A stretch of 64,000 nucleotides of DNA from Tomocerus qinae (Eukaryota > Arthropoda > Collembola > Entomobryomorpha > Tomoceridae): the NCBI GenBank assembly GCA_020055645.1, contig CM034547.1, forward strand, positions 21,739,013 through 21,803,012, given 5' to 3'. Shown piece by piece: positions 37,130 through 49,900 of this stretch. Position 1 is the first letter of the stretch, and every line of letters begins with the position of its first letter. Below the pieces are notes generated by a model, which was not told the origin of the DNA, searched no databases, and worked only from the letters and a program-made list of their open reading frames with translations. The translations under genes and the position numbers were made by a program.

Positions 37130-37320
37130 AATTCAGCGCATCTTAGGTCAATTTAGGTCAGATCAATTTAGACGAACTTAGACCAATTTAGACCAATTTG
37201 GACGAACTTAGACCAATTTAGACGAACTTAGATCAATTTAGACAAACTTAGATCACTTAAGACGAACTTAGACCAATTTAGACGAACTTAGACCAATTAA
37301 AAGAACTTAGACGTTAGTCT
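37130..37320. repeat. 20-bp minisatellite
   Basis: Tandem copies of GACGAACTTAGACCAATTTA, itself made of two related 10-bp halves (GACGAACTTA and GACCAATTTA) that alternate imperfectly for about nine units. It has no coding frame. Confidence 0.85.
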
Positions 37321-39170
37321 CACCCTATTTAGGCTTGCAATTACAATTGCGATACAATAGCAATACAAGTCCTTGAACTTACCCTACCACAACCACACAA
37401 CATTACATACATTTAGACAGGTAAAATTGCTCTATCAAGACCGGCATAGTAATAGCACTTTTAAGATCACCTAAATGGGCATTTTTACATTTATAATTTT
37501 GGAGATTAGTCGCATCTTTTCCAAAAACTAGAAACAAACAGCATAAAGAAGAAACTAAAAGATACTGCAAGTCGGCAAATGTGACTAGAATTCTCTTTAG
37601 CAGTCGATCCCATCTCTAGAAGGAAGAGGAACTTCAACTGTGCCGTGCCGAGTGAGCTAAGCTTGGCTGACGGCAATAATCTCTATGCACCGAAGTAGGC
37701 ACGCACGGGAAGGACCATCCATGCTACGTTTATTTTAGTCATTTTTATTCTTCTACCACCCTCTAATAATATCATGTGTGTACACAATCCAATTCAATCA
37801 TTGTGATCGTCATTATTGTTATCGTTGATGGCATTTCAGAGTTACCAGTGGTATGTATTTGCAGTCCTAATGATAACAAGTTCTCCAAAGGTCCGCACAG
37901 TCAGCTTAACCACAACTGTTAGCTACGGCGAGGAAGTTCAAACAAAATGTTGAAAAGAAGCAACAAGCAATTCATCATGCCGAATTGGCAAATACCAATC
38001 TCCCTTCTATGCCTAAGTACGGTCCTCCTGATGGTATATGTTGTCAAACTACATGGAACGCAATATACAATCAATACTTTATTGCCCAACAAAGAGACTA
38101 CTTATTGATTTAAGGCACAAAAAGTTAACTGTCCATTTGGTCATTGACTTTATAAGTACATACATACAATACTCGCAACAATTGCACTCGAAACAAAATG
38201 CTGAATATTGAAAATTACAAGCATAATAGTACATACCTACATACATATTGATAAAGCAAACCGTAGTAAAATCAATTACGCGAAACTTTATTAGTTGTGC
38301 AGAGTAGATCTATGAATTGTATTGAAGTAATAAATATTTTTGCACAGTTGCATTAGTACATTTTCTCAAATCCCTATAATTTGCAGTAGATAAGATAAAA
38401 GGATTTATAAATCAACAATTTGCGATTCTAAGCATATTATTTCATACCTAAATGTTAACATTGAGATTGTATTGTAACTATCAGTACTAAATAGAAGTAA
38501 TCTTTAGTTTAGAAGTTTACTGTAATTAAATATTACATTTTATCACGGTAGATTTTATGCTTCCTGGGATTTTAATGAAATGAGGCTATTAATTCAGTCC
38601 TCTAAATTACTAAAGAATCAATTGACACACGCGCCGGTGTCTTTAAGATAGGAGAAATGCGATTTGATTTTCGGATAATCTATAATATTATAGCCATCCT
38701 AATACTTTCCCAGTGTTTCCTCTTAGGTTGATCCGTGAAATAAATATAAAGCACTGACGGTCAGATCCATTTAGGAAGCTAATAATGAAAATCTAATTAC
38801 TTGCTATTAGCTGTCAAACACACTCAAGTATAGACAGGTGACATAGAACAGCTCAAAGTGCAAAGTAACTAACAGCTAGTGGCAGTGCAAAGTGAATTCA
38901 TACAACTAATTGAATGTTTTTTTGAATGAATATTATGAAATTAAGAAAATAAAAAACTGTAGATATATTTATTAGTTTAGTATAGAAAATTTTAGAATAG
39001 ATAAAATGTCCAGGGTATATTTATTTAATAAAAAGAGCGGTGTCCTCCCCCGCCTGTAAGTTAGCCGTCATAGCGTACACCTCCCCCACACAGTAACATC
39101 ATCGTGGATTGTCCCTAAGCCAAATACATAAAGCGAATCGTAGTATGTAGATAGAAAGAACATAGTGACA
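37321..39170. other. No gene recognised
   Basis: AT-rich spacer with no exon-like segment or structural repeat that I could support. Confidence 0.4.
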
Positions 39171-39500
39171 AGCTAGGAGGCTAGCAAAGGCATGGCTTGG
39201 CTATCAGGATCGCTTTAGCCATGGTAATGCTTATGGAGAGAGCCAATGCAAGGAAGCAGAGGAGAATAGGCAAGCCCATGTAATGTATTTGGGCATAAGC
39301 GGAGCTGAGGCTGTAAATGCACTGCAGGCAAAGGCAGGCAAGCCAGAGCTTGGCAAATGCAATGTAAAGTAAATGTAAGGCAAAAGGGCCATAAGAAAAG
39401 CAAGGGAGACAGGGAAGCATAGAAATACACGTAGAGCTTTGCCTCCGCAGCACAAGGCACAGTACATACACAGCATACGACATACACATCAGCCATAGCA
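39171..39500. repeat. GGCAA-rich, composition-biased island
   Basis: The plus strand uses GGCAA(G/A), GGC and AATG motifs repeatedly (for example GGCAAAGGCAGGCAAGCC at about 39328). It is purine-rich and higher in GC than its surroundings. The minus strand is open in three overlapping frames of 81-106 codons rich in Leu, Cys and Ala. Since all frames are open, biased composition explains them better than coding. Confidence 0.5.
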
Positions 39501-40275
39501 AAATCTATTGAATTCAGAATCCATAGGCCAAGATTGTGAAAACTGGTGACATTCGAGACCGATTATCAACATTGCGTAAGTACGACATTTGTTCTAAATC
39601 AGATCATTTTGTGCATAAACGTCCGGGCTACCCACCGGATTTTCTCCCGTCCAAATCCCACAATCCTAACTTTCTTTATTGAATTTCGAATATTTACTTG
39701 AATTACATGGGATTTCCCATTTGATTTTTTCGTCGCACGTTCAACCCGAATTATTTAGAAAACTAAGTGGGATTTGAGAGTTCAAATGGGTACCATCGGA
39801 AAGCTCGACTCCTGAGCTATCCGATGCTACTATTTAATCTTCTTGGAAAGTACTTTTTCCATGTTTTTAACCCGTTTTCATGTCATTTTCGTGCAAATCC
39901 ACGGTATTCCAGTTGGAAGGCTTCTTCAGCGTCTCTCTCATTTTCTTGCTTTCTTTCCCATCACGGCATTTGGGCTGGGGGATGGGTGGGGACCATTAGA
40001 ATACCTCACTCCGCTCACTCTCGGGGTCTGCCACTTTACGTCGTCTTTTCTAATATACACTTGCCTAATGCCTCCTGGGATAGAAATCCTGCATGTAGAC
40101 ACAGCCATGTTATTGCTGGCCCTTTTCCTCTACAGCTATATCATAGCTTGACAATCAATGGGTTGTTTACCTCATATCAGCCAGCCTTTAGAGCTAGAGC
40201 TACACTACATACAACGCATAAGCCTCACTCCAATACTTTCTTGGAGTTGGGATTTGGTCAACACTCAAATTAAGC
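39501..40275. other. Segment of raised GC, possibly transposon-derived
   Basis: This stretch has higher GC than its neighbours and two overlapping open frames on the plus strand (39767-40273, 39843-40151). A short palindrome occurs at about 39790-39828 (CATCGGAAAGCTCGACTCC / GAGCTATCCGATG). I recognise no protein motif in either frame. The abrupt composition change and the palindrome suggest insertion of a repeat, but no terminal repeats were found. Confidence 0.3.
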
Positions 40276-43200
40276 CATGACAATTTGCTATTGCTATACA
40301 AAACCTCCTGCACTTTCAACCACCATGCACACGCACAAAATGCATTTTGTAAATTGTTCATAAAATATTATTATGCACTTACAGACAATACCAGCAAAGC
40401 ATATTTTGATTACGTAAACAAGCATAATAAGTCTATAATATGCTAATAGCTCATAATGTATAATCTACTTTATTTGTATTTGTTAAAATAGTTAATATTA
40501 CTTATTACTGTGTTCTTTGTGGCAAGCCTTAATTGTAAGGTCAGTGGCAATAAAAGCCTTTATATATATATGAAAAGCAGGTCATTAAATGGCATATTCG
40601 TAATTTTGAATTTTATAGACATTTTTATACGCTCCTTATTTACAAACTAGAAATAAGCCTTATGCGTAAATACGGACGGGAAACTATCAACTCCACCCAC
40701 TCATAATAACACAAATCCAATTATTTTACCAAACTTTTTTCTAAAGTTGCTGCTTAAAGTCCTTTTATTACCCGCGCAGCATTTAGTTTAATTTTGAAAT
40801 ATTGTATTTTTATTATTGCGCCTGCGTAGTTACAGGAAGTTCATATTTTACATTTATACATTATCACTGAAATTTTTCATTGCGCAACTCCACTTTACAA
40901 TTATCTAAATCTACGGGTATGACTATATGGGTATGATGTGCAGTGTTGTATGTGCTATGTGCATTCATAATTTAATCTACTGATTGTTGGAGTTTACTTT
41001 ATAAGCATTTGTAAACCCGGATAAAATTAATTTCTAAAAAATTAAATTCGTATCAATACTTTTTACATAGGTAGTTAGTTTGAAGACTTATAAATTTAGT
41101 AGTCTAGTTAGTCAAGTAGTACACATGTAATATAGATAAGCATTACCAAATATTTTTAAAATATGTAGTTAAAAGCTGGTCCTTGGCTAGCTTAAAAAGC
41201 CAAAATAATGCCAAGATATTTCAAAGCAATCTGCTTGTATTAATAGAAGAATTTAGCTGATATAGAATAGAAACTAGTTGGTTGATGTCAATTCGATCCC
41301 AACTCCTCTATGCTGCATTTACGACAGTACAGTTTATTTCCTTGCTTTCATATAACCTACTATTTTGTGCAACAACAGGGTCATTTAATAACACCATTAC
41401 TAAAGTCTCATGTAATTCAATTGTTTTTCTTCAGTTGTGGACTTTAATTAGTTCGGTTTGGTATAAATTGAAACATTTAATGCTAAGTTTATAAAACAGT
41501 CTGTTGATACCTTTACCTAACAAAAATTCTCAATGTCTCAAGTTTTCCTCGTTGCAGACTTTATTTTGCAGCAAATCAAATCCTAAGTATTCCAAATGTC
41601 TCTGAATTTTAAGAATTTGTTATATACAAATTAGTTACACCCGACGACAAACAAATTTTTCTAGCAGTCTTAAATAATATGTAAAATTAAAATTATAGAT
41701 AGAATCTTCATGTCTGAGAACGCAATGGAAAACAATGCATGCATTTTTGTTGTGGAAAATAAACAATAGTAGTTATTTTGCCTTTAGCCTAAACGCACTG
41801 GCACTTTAATACACTTTTACATGAAACGTTCGTTTCGTTTACGTGGCATTCTCTGAATTTTGATTTAAAAATAGTGGTTTAAAAAATTTGTTTTTCTCAA
41901 AGATTGGATAATAAAAGCATAATATCCTGGCGACTCCCGTTCCCACTTTGCCGTATTATTTCTGAATTTAAGTACTCAGTAGGGTTGCTATTATAGTACC
42001 TAATATGTGTCGCGCCGTGGCCACAACACATAATTCCACTATCTGGAAACGCCGTCTGACTCTGCAATTTATCTCGTATACTCCCTCCTGTTCATTCTCT
42101 TTCTATATGTATTGTAAGTGCATATAAGACGAAAGTAGCTTTACACCATTAACACGAGATGTTTTATGACTGCCGCAGGTTCTTTTCGTAGATACATATA
42201 AGTATACTCCTCATGAATAACTATAATAACGTTGAAACTGCATAATTTTATGTCATCTTAATCTTATAACATAAATGATGCATACCGAACTCTAGATTGA
42301 ATTTGTAGATGCATACTATACTGATATAGTAGTTGATATATAGATATATGCTTGTATATATCCACAACAGTAAAAATATACATTTAGCTTGACTTTTAGG
42401 TATTACGTTCTACAATTATACAGTTCAGAAAAGCTTATTTAGACAAATTCAGAAGTTAGAGTCCTGTATACTATGCATTGGTTAGAATGCAGTGTTGTAT
42501 CTCCTTTCAAATGAGACAAAATCAAGTCGTACTACTTGGACATTTTAAAAAGCTTTCGTAGTCACAATTTTAAGAGTAAGCTCAATTTTTATATTTTATT
42601 AGTATTTGTACCAGCAAAGTGCATATTTACAAGTTAGATAGAACATTATATGCATATAGCTATATACCTATATAAGAAAAACTAGTCGACAGGTTCTACT
42701 TTTAAGGGGGCAAAATGATACTCCCGCTTTTATGGACTCCCGTAGTAAATGTCAGAGTTTTATAAGCTCTAGCTTTGCGCCTTGCTAGCTGAACTGTATC
42801 AGATTACTGCATTTTGAAAATATATTACTGTATAGTTGAATGTATTATGTTATATTGTATTATACAAAATGCGATTAGTTTTCTACGTCTACACTAAGAG
42901 AACTTGCAAACTTTAAAGCATCATCATTCATGTAGGTAGGTACCTGAAAAGTTTTCCCACTGAATATAATTCATCGTGAATCGTGACGATGTATTTTAGA
43001 TTTAGATACAAAGATCGGTGAAAGAAAAGTCGAACTATCTGCATCTTATTAGGTTACAGCAGCCTAAGTCGTAGCAACTAAATATATTATGACTATATGC
43101 AGATGCATATGAATAGGTATGCAAGTGTAGTATTCCAGCTATGCATATCATTGTGAATGCATTTTTCTTATAGTGTGAGTATAAACCTAATTTGGTGTTT

Positions 43201-43555
43201 CATATAGAGATTGCTTATGCCTAGTATGAATATTTAAAACAGTTTATAGTTGCAGTATGGTAATTTATGGCGTCTTGCGTATCTTATAGATATAGCGAAG
43301 GTATACAGAAAGATGCTATATAAGTATACGACTGAATTTGTGGTTGTTAACAAAGAAGTGAGACAAAAAAGAGACACGTGTATACCCTTGTATAAATGCT
43401 GTGGGTGGTGGTTGGTGGCTGTCTTATAAGCATAGGTATGCACACTGCCACAATCAGTATAAAATCGAGCTTAAAATTAATATTGATCATGCATGTATGA
43501 CTAAGAATTATCTTTGATATATTTCAGAAGTAACTGACCGAAAAAATCTGTCAAG
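40276..43555. other. Gene-poor AT-rich spacer
   Basis: No supported gene. A 3' splice acceptor (TATTTCAG) at about 43527, just before the cyclotransferase start, implies an unlocated upstream noncoding exon within this stretch. Confidence 0.4.
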
Positions 43556-44112
43556 ATGTACGTGTTCGTGTATGGAACTTTGAAGAGGAATGAGCCTAAT
43601 TATCATTGGATGGTTAGCCCCGAGAATGGCAAGGGGATATTTGTTGCCAAAGGGAAGACGATGAAGAAATACCCATTGGTCATTGCCTCCCGCTACAACA
43701 TCCCATTCCTTCTCGACGAAGCTGGAGTTGGAAATGTAATGCATTTTGCTATAGGATTACATTTAGAGAGAGAGACGTAGAGAGAAGTAGAGATGAACTC
43801 ATGAATTATTATTTTATTTTTCAGAACATCGAGGGAGAGATTTTCGAAATCGACGAGAAAATGCTGCATAGCTTGGATATCCTTGAGGAAGTGCCACATT
43901 TGTACACACGTCGGGTTGAGGATATCATTGTGGGGAGCAACGTTGTCCAGGCTTGGTGCTACTTCTTGCATTCTTTCTACCCGGATATGATGAGATGCAA
44001 ACACCTCGTGAGCTACTCATCCGCCGACAGGTCTCACAATATGCCCTACATTGCCAAGTACTACCGGGATCAGAATTACGATCACCGCGTTGAGGTCAAA
44101 TACATGATGTAA
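43556..44112 (+). CDS. Gamma-glutamylaminecyclotransferase-like protein (AIG2/GGCT fold)
   Basis: Two exons (43556-43735 and 43825-44112) encode 155 residues. The family converts gamma-glutamyl-amines or related gamma-glutamyl compounds to 5-oxoproline plus free amine, acting in the cytosol. The N-terminal substrate loop VFVYGTLKRNEPNY is the hallmark YGTLK motif. The catalytic acid lies in the LDILEEVPHLYTRR segment, matching the usual 'D..E.....Y.R' pattern. A GEIFEIDEKMLHSLD strand-helix completes the fold. Length and motifs fit GGACT and the insect Tina-1 group. A likely 5' UTR acceptor lies 29 bases before the ATG. Codon use is more GC-rich than in nearby genes, consistent with good expression (inference). 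Confidence 0.88.
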
Positions 44113-47100
44113 AAATACAAATTGAGATTCAAGTGCTTGTCCAGATTTCCGGTTTTTGTTAAACTACAGGGATTTGAATATTCGCATACTTGGACAATTA
44201 ACTGCGTCGTAAAAATGTATCTCTCATAAATAACTGTTACTTCTCGTTATTAAGTATTGTATGATTTATTATTTGCTGCAATTGTATTAGATTCTAGATG
44301 TAAGGAGGCATTAAGCCTCCGAATTATTCTCACTAAAGTTTTTGTATGAACTCGAACTGAATAAGACTAAGTAAGTAAAGTATGTTACCTTTTCGCTTGA
44401 AAGTTTGGGTTTATTGTTAGGTAATTTATCTAAATATTCCATTTTCTGGACAGCTCTTCGAGGTATTTGAATCCAATTTTTTTGTATGTATATGAACTGT
44501 GCTTGAATGTAAGAACGTAAGCTTTATTGATGCATTATATTGTACTTGAGTGCACCGATCGTTGCGTTTTTGGGGTATAATTGAGAAAATCGAATAATTT
44601 ACCAAATAAAATTTGTTTTGAATCCAGTGGGTAGCTCTTAAATATAGAGATAAGATGTTGTTTGTGAATAAAATATCGTATCTGTAAATAATTATTTTCC
44701 AAATATTCGACTCTTTAATTCTAACACTCAATTTCATCTATATCCGATACTCATATGCTTGTCTAATCATGATGATGATGTCTACAGCAAGGAATGACAA
44801 TCTTCGATTACCGTATTACATGACATACGAGTCGAATTGAAGGAATTTTAATTCCTACCTCTCGATAATGATACTTCGACATCTATATAGCTTACGTAAG
44901 GTTAAACTGTTAAAATAATTTGCCTATTCAATTAAAGTAAGTTTAAGTTCCATGAAAATATTTAGCCATTGTCACAAGATGTGAAATCCAACGACAACTT
45001 TTAGATGTACATCAACATGTACTTGGACGCGAAAACGGTAAAAAGTCGAAAAATTATCAAAATCTCGTACTATTCGTCAAAAAAGTTTAAAGGGCATAAA
45101 GGGTATAGCTACTTTGATGGTGTCTTGAATTGGATAGACAGAAGCAAAATAATTATATCAACGCATATGCGTAATGTATAGTATTCTTTGTTATAGGTTC
45201 CTATTTGCATATCTAGCTAATTTTCTGCGTGCCACATTTTCAGAGGAAAAACTGTCATACTACAGATATTTTGTTATCTTGAGCTAAAAAGTAATCTTAA
45301 ATTTTCCTAAGTTTCACTTTCATGCATGACAGGACACGTGTGTGCTCTTTAAATGTTAATACCCACGCACACTCTTCATCTGTGTACATTTCGACAGACG
45401 GAAGATACTAAACGAAAAGCTATCCCAATCCAACACGTTTTCTCACATAGGAAAATCTCTTTTTCTTCTTTTATTTTCAACTTAATCCACTTTTGTCTTA
45501 AATGCGAAACTAGTTTAATTTGGTAAAAAAATTACTATTTTCCTGTAGAGATATTAGATAGCCAGAGATATTCACTTTGTGGGGAAAAGGACAATACCAT
45601 GAAGTTTAGTACTTGTGCGTAGCTGTTAATATTTTTCCTCCTTATGCCACAGTGAGCGACACTTTTCACTGTTGTTTTAATCTATGTGTAAGCTATATAC
45701 ATGAGTTATAGTACCAACCTTAATTACTCTGAAGTAATTTACTCTGTAAGAACACAGATTTATGCCAGCCCATGGTAGCTATAAATAAATAACTCAGGAA
45801 ATAAAGCCACCGAGGGTATTACTGAGCCATTGCTAAAACTTGGCAAGTTAATTTTATAGCTTCCCATTAGTGCAAAGTGCGAGCGAGCTATTCAGATGCA
45901 AGTTTTAAACGAATTCCATATCTGCACAGTTATCAACTGAAACTCGACTATACTTTTAGACCATTCATATGTAGGGCTTAAGCCTTTGCGTGGTCGAAAG
46001 GGATAATATCCTACTTAATTATATCGCCCTACTTATGGTCCTGTAATGCAATTTGCATCATAATTAATCTACCAGTAGTTTCGGCATATTATGCATTATG
46101 TAAGTAGAATAACGTTTAACTCCACTAAAAGTGCAAGTTATGCTGCATCTTTTAAGTTTGGGAAATGCTTGTAAGTCGGCCAATGATTAAGCGCATCTCA
46201 CAATCAGGGAGCAACTACTTATCAAGAATCATATGACACAATAAACCTGTTTTGATTGCGAGCACACGCTTCAATCATATATTAACGTGACGTCATCGTG
46301 CTCTATGACCAAATTCTAGTATCAAAACACATTATACTTTCGTCTATAGTAGCAGGTTTTTATATAGGTACCAAGTAATTGTTATTAATTGCATAATAGG
46401 AAATCGAAATACTACAAGATGCAAAAAAGAACTTGCCAATCGTTGTGACTAATCTGACAGCCCCATAAAATTGCAGTTCTATGAAATGACAGTGAGTAAA
46501 AAAAGTATGGAAAATTTCAACAAGTTCACCTACAAAGAAATAATGACAATTTTATTTACCATTTGCATATGCAAATGCACATTAGCACCAACTGTACAAG
46601 TTATTTACTGCAACATCCCATGCAATGCATTAAACCATCAATTACAAATGCTAAGGCTAATAAAATAACTGGGCGTGTTATAGACTACATAAACACAAAA
46701 AGTCACAAAAGGACCTTTTCTAACAAAATATATATCTAATTATAATTGTAAACTATTTTAATATTCTCATTATTATCTACTGAAAGACACTTATTATCTA
46801 CAGTCAACATGACAAGTAAACTTTCTAACCCAGTTATTTGAAAGCAAGATAGAGAACAGCTTAAGGGATTTTATATCTATTTTATTACTTTTCTATCAAA
46901 AATGTTCTTAATGCAGAACTATTAATAACACTAAATAATATGCGAAAGTGAGCTATGCGTGTCATAGTCAACTGTGTGTAATAATTCATATCATTATTCT
47001 AATCTTAGGCATTCTACATCCATGAGTAACTGTTTCAAAAGTCCAAAACTATTTTAAATTGCACTAAACAAGTGGCTAAAATATTCACTGTGACCTAACG

Positions 47101-47206
47101 TAAGACAGGAAAGGAATTTTGTGAAATGTTTACAATAAAATGCATGTATATAAAATGTATGTAAATTTTAGTAAGTAGACAAATAATACAGTTACATAGA
47201 CAATGT
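44113..47206. other. No gene recognised
   Basis: AT-rich spacer. The frames at 44426-44737 (minus) and 46471-46668 (plus) have no motif or splice partner. Confidence 0.4.
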
Positions 47207-47380
47207 TTACGATATCCGATTGCAGAATCTTTCGTCAACTGGTGGACTGAGATGAGATTTTCTCCAGGAATACAATATCACAAAAGAGCTTATCCACATG
47301 ACCACAGCAAGAAAGAAGAACGAGAGTCCAATGACGCTTATGTAACACGCAAGTGCTATCCAAATTGTAAATAGTTCCAT
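47207..47380 (-). CDS. Candidate 57-residue single-pass membrane micropeptide
   Basis: A minus-strand ATG at 47380 opens a 57-codon frame ending in TAA at 47207. Residues about 5-38 are strongly hydrophobic and aromatic (FTIWIALACYISVIG, then FFFLAVVMWISSFVILY). A basic stop-transfer patch (SWRKSH) and a polar Pro/Asp-containing tail follow. About 40 bases upstream a textbook 3' splice site is present (CTTAAC branch-like sequence, ATTTTGTTTCAG), so this is probably the last exon of a spliced transcript. The frame is open from that acceptor to the ATG, so the exon could instead encode the C-terminus of a longer protein. No family recognised. Confidence 0.5.
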   Translation of the reverse strand: MELFTIWIALACYISVIGLSFFFLAVVMWISSFVILYSWRKSHLSPPVDERFCNRIS

Positions 47381-49900
47381 AGCAAAGACTTTGATGAGAA
47401 TTAGTTTAGAGAGGCAATCTGAAACAAAATGTTAAGAAAATCACTTAATTGTTATTAAAACTGGTACATAATTTTATACTATAATATAGAGTATAATATT
47501 ATAGAATAATATTTCACTAATATATTCTATATCAAATAGGTACACAATGATTCGTATGTTATGATTGGGAAAATGGATTTACTTATTATTGAAAGGAGAG
47601 GCACTCGAATGGATGAGAAAGATATTCCTTATTCTTGGACGTTTCGTATTAGAATGAGACAAGGAAGAATTGAAGTGGTCCTCTGTTATTATTCCAAATA
47701 ATGTTAAAGTAGGTCTTTCGCAAACGATATGGCTCTAGTGCAACTATTGTCAAGATGGTCCCTCTAATGTTGTTTTTCATTTAGGGTTTCCCATTAACAT
47801 TTCTGTAGGCACCACTCCACAAGACATCGAACTGCATGAACATTATAATAATATGAACCTATATACTAACGCTACTAGGTATTACTGGTATAAGGTGAGG
47901 CAGATATTGGCGTGGCAAACAATATCTTATTGTTAGCTTATACATAAGTAAATAAGAAGGTTGTAGATTCGATTGTTATACATGTACCGTATGGTTTGCA
48001 ACAACACTCAAAGAATGCTATATACAACTACGTCCATCAAGATGCTATTACATTTCCTCAATGTTTATTTTGGCACACAATTTTTGAAGAGCGATAGTCT
48101 TGTTTAACATTTGCAATTCGTGCATGTGCATACTACAAAGGCTATAAGGATAGTAGGCTAGTAGTGATGACTGTAGCTAGTTCTTTAGAAGAGCACTAGT
48201 AAATAACACTCTATTGCTAATACGAATACCTCCTAAGAACAATCTCCTCGTGTCATCGTGAAATAAATGTGTGCATGTATAATTCTAATTGCATTTCGCT
48301 TTGTTCACATTAACAGCTTCTGACAAACAAGCACTACCCTAAAGAGCTAACTATTTTTCCAACAAGTCACTATTCGTCTGCATGCAATTTGTAGTAGGAA
48401 GACAAAACTTCATAATTGTTCTCATTGTTGGATTGTGGCTCATATCATATCTGTATAGAATACTGCTTTTAGGTCATCAGTAGGCACCGTAAGTTATCAA
48501 TTATCACATTACATATTAAATCACCTTCATGTGCTGAATCATGTACTAATAATGATGAAACACCTGTGATATCATTAAGAATGAAACAAAATACTATTAT
48601 GTCAAAATTTTATAGTCTTCGTATGTCATAGACACTTAATTTGGGGCTACCATACACAAATATATCAACATTTAGTTTAGAAATGGGTCAAAATAAGGTT
48701 AGGGCTAATAGGGCTTTATTTTTACCCTTAGATTAATATTAGGCTTGATAATGATCCGTAGTTGAACATACAATACCTAAGTGACTACAGTTAAATGAAA
48801 AAATACAACCATTTAATAAATAGTAATAATACGTTCTCTATCAAATACTAGCTAGTCTTTGCAATAACTTTGAATTTTAGATTTTATTTACTTAGCCTTG
48901 TTAAACGAGCCAGTTCATATTTCTAATATGCTGTAAGCAATTGTATTTAGCTGCAGCATGCTAAAGTGGTTTGCCATGGTCAAGGTGTTCTTTTGTGCAA
49001 GTTCAAATCCTTAGTGCTTTGTTAGGTTCTGATGCTAGTCGTCACTCATGAATTGGTTCTGTTAATATACCACCCAGACTTAACTGCTATTAGACGGTTA
49101 GTGATAACAATCTCCCAATGCTAGGTTTTCCATCTCAGAGGAAGTGCAAGTGCCAAAAATTTTTGTTAATACATTTTCAGTATAGACTGTTTCACTATTA
49201 ATACTTGATGATCCTCTGCCAACATTGAGACAATGGGATATGGAATGTCCTTCTGATTAGAAGTCTTTTCGGAAGAGATTTGACCATAATCTATAATTAT
49301 CGATTCTATAATCTGATTCAAAAATAACATAAAGATGATCAGTTGAGATTGAATTCACTCTTAGACGCAATAGAAATTAATCCTTCCTCTATGGAGTAAC
49401 ATGTTCAATGTAGATGCTAATCGCGGTAAATCAAAGCTCCTCTGCTACCTTGTACTCCAAACTACATAAAAGTTTCATAAGTACGTACCACCTACACGTG
49501 TTTTCGACTGACATAATTATTTGTTGATAAACTAGCCCTTACATTAGAAAATGGCATTGTACTTACATTATCACTTAAATAACGAGTTACCTTTAAGTGT
49601 TAAGTAAGACGTAATAGCATTTCATTTAGGACATGGTAAAATAGTCTTTTACAATTATAGGAAATTTTATTTAGCACACTTCATGGCATTACAAAATCTA
49701 TCGAATTATATTAGATGGGCAGGTATTTTGAATTAATCCACATTATTGCAGTCTATATGCTGCAAAACTACTTACAATATACAGTTACTATATGAGAAAG
49801 ACAATGTCTAATGAAGATGCAAAACGAGATTTTTAGAGTCTGAACAATTTAGACATTGGTGTTGAGTAATCATGTAGATTGTTTTCTCGAAGAAGCAAGA
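47381..49900. other. No gene recognised
   Basis: AT-rich spacer. Upstream exon(s) of the 47.2-kb micropeptide transcript are probably in or beyond it, but none is identifiable. Confidence 0.4.

Noticed and set aside
39181-39501. Overlapping hydrophobic minus-strand frames of 81-106 codons
   Set aside because: Three frames are open at once in a composition-biased GGCAA-rich island, and there is no conserved motif.
48950-49030. tRNA-like A-box/B-box sequence (CAAGTTCAAATCC near 48999)
   Set aside because: The cloverleaf stems do not pair and the acceptor ends do not match; at most it is a decayed SINE or tRNA pseudogene.
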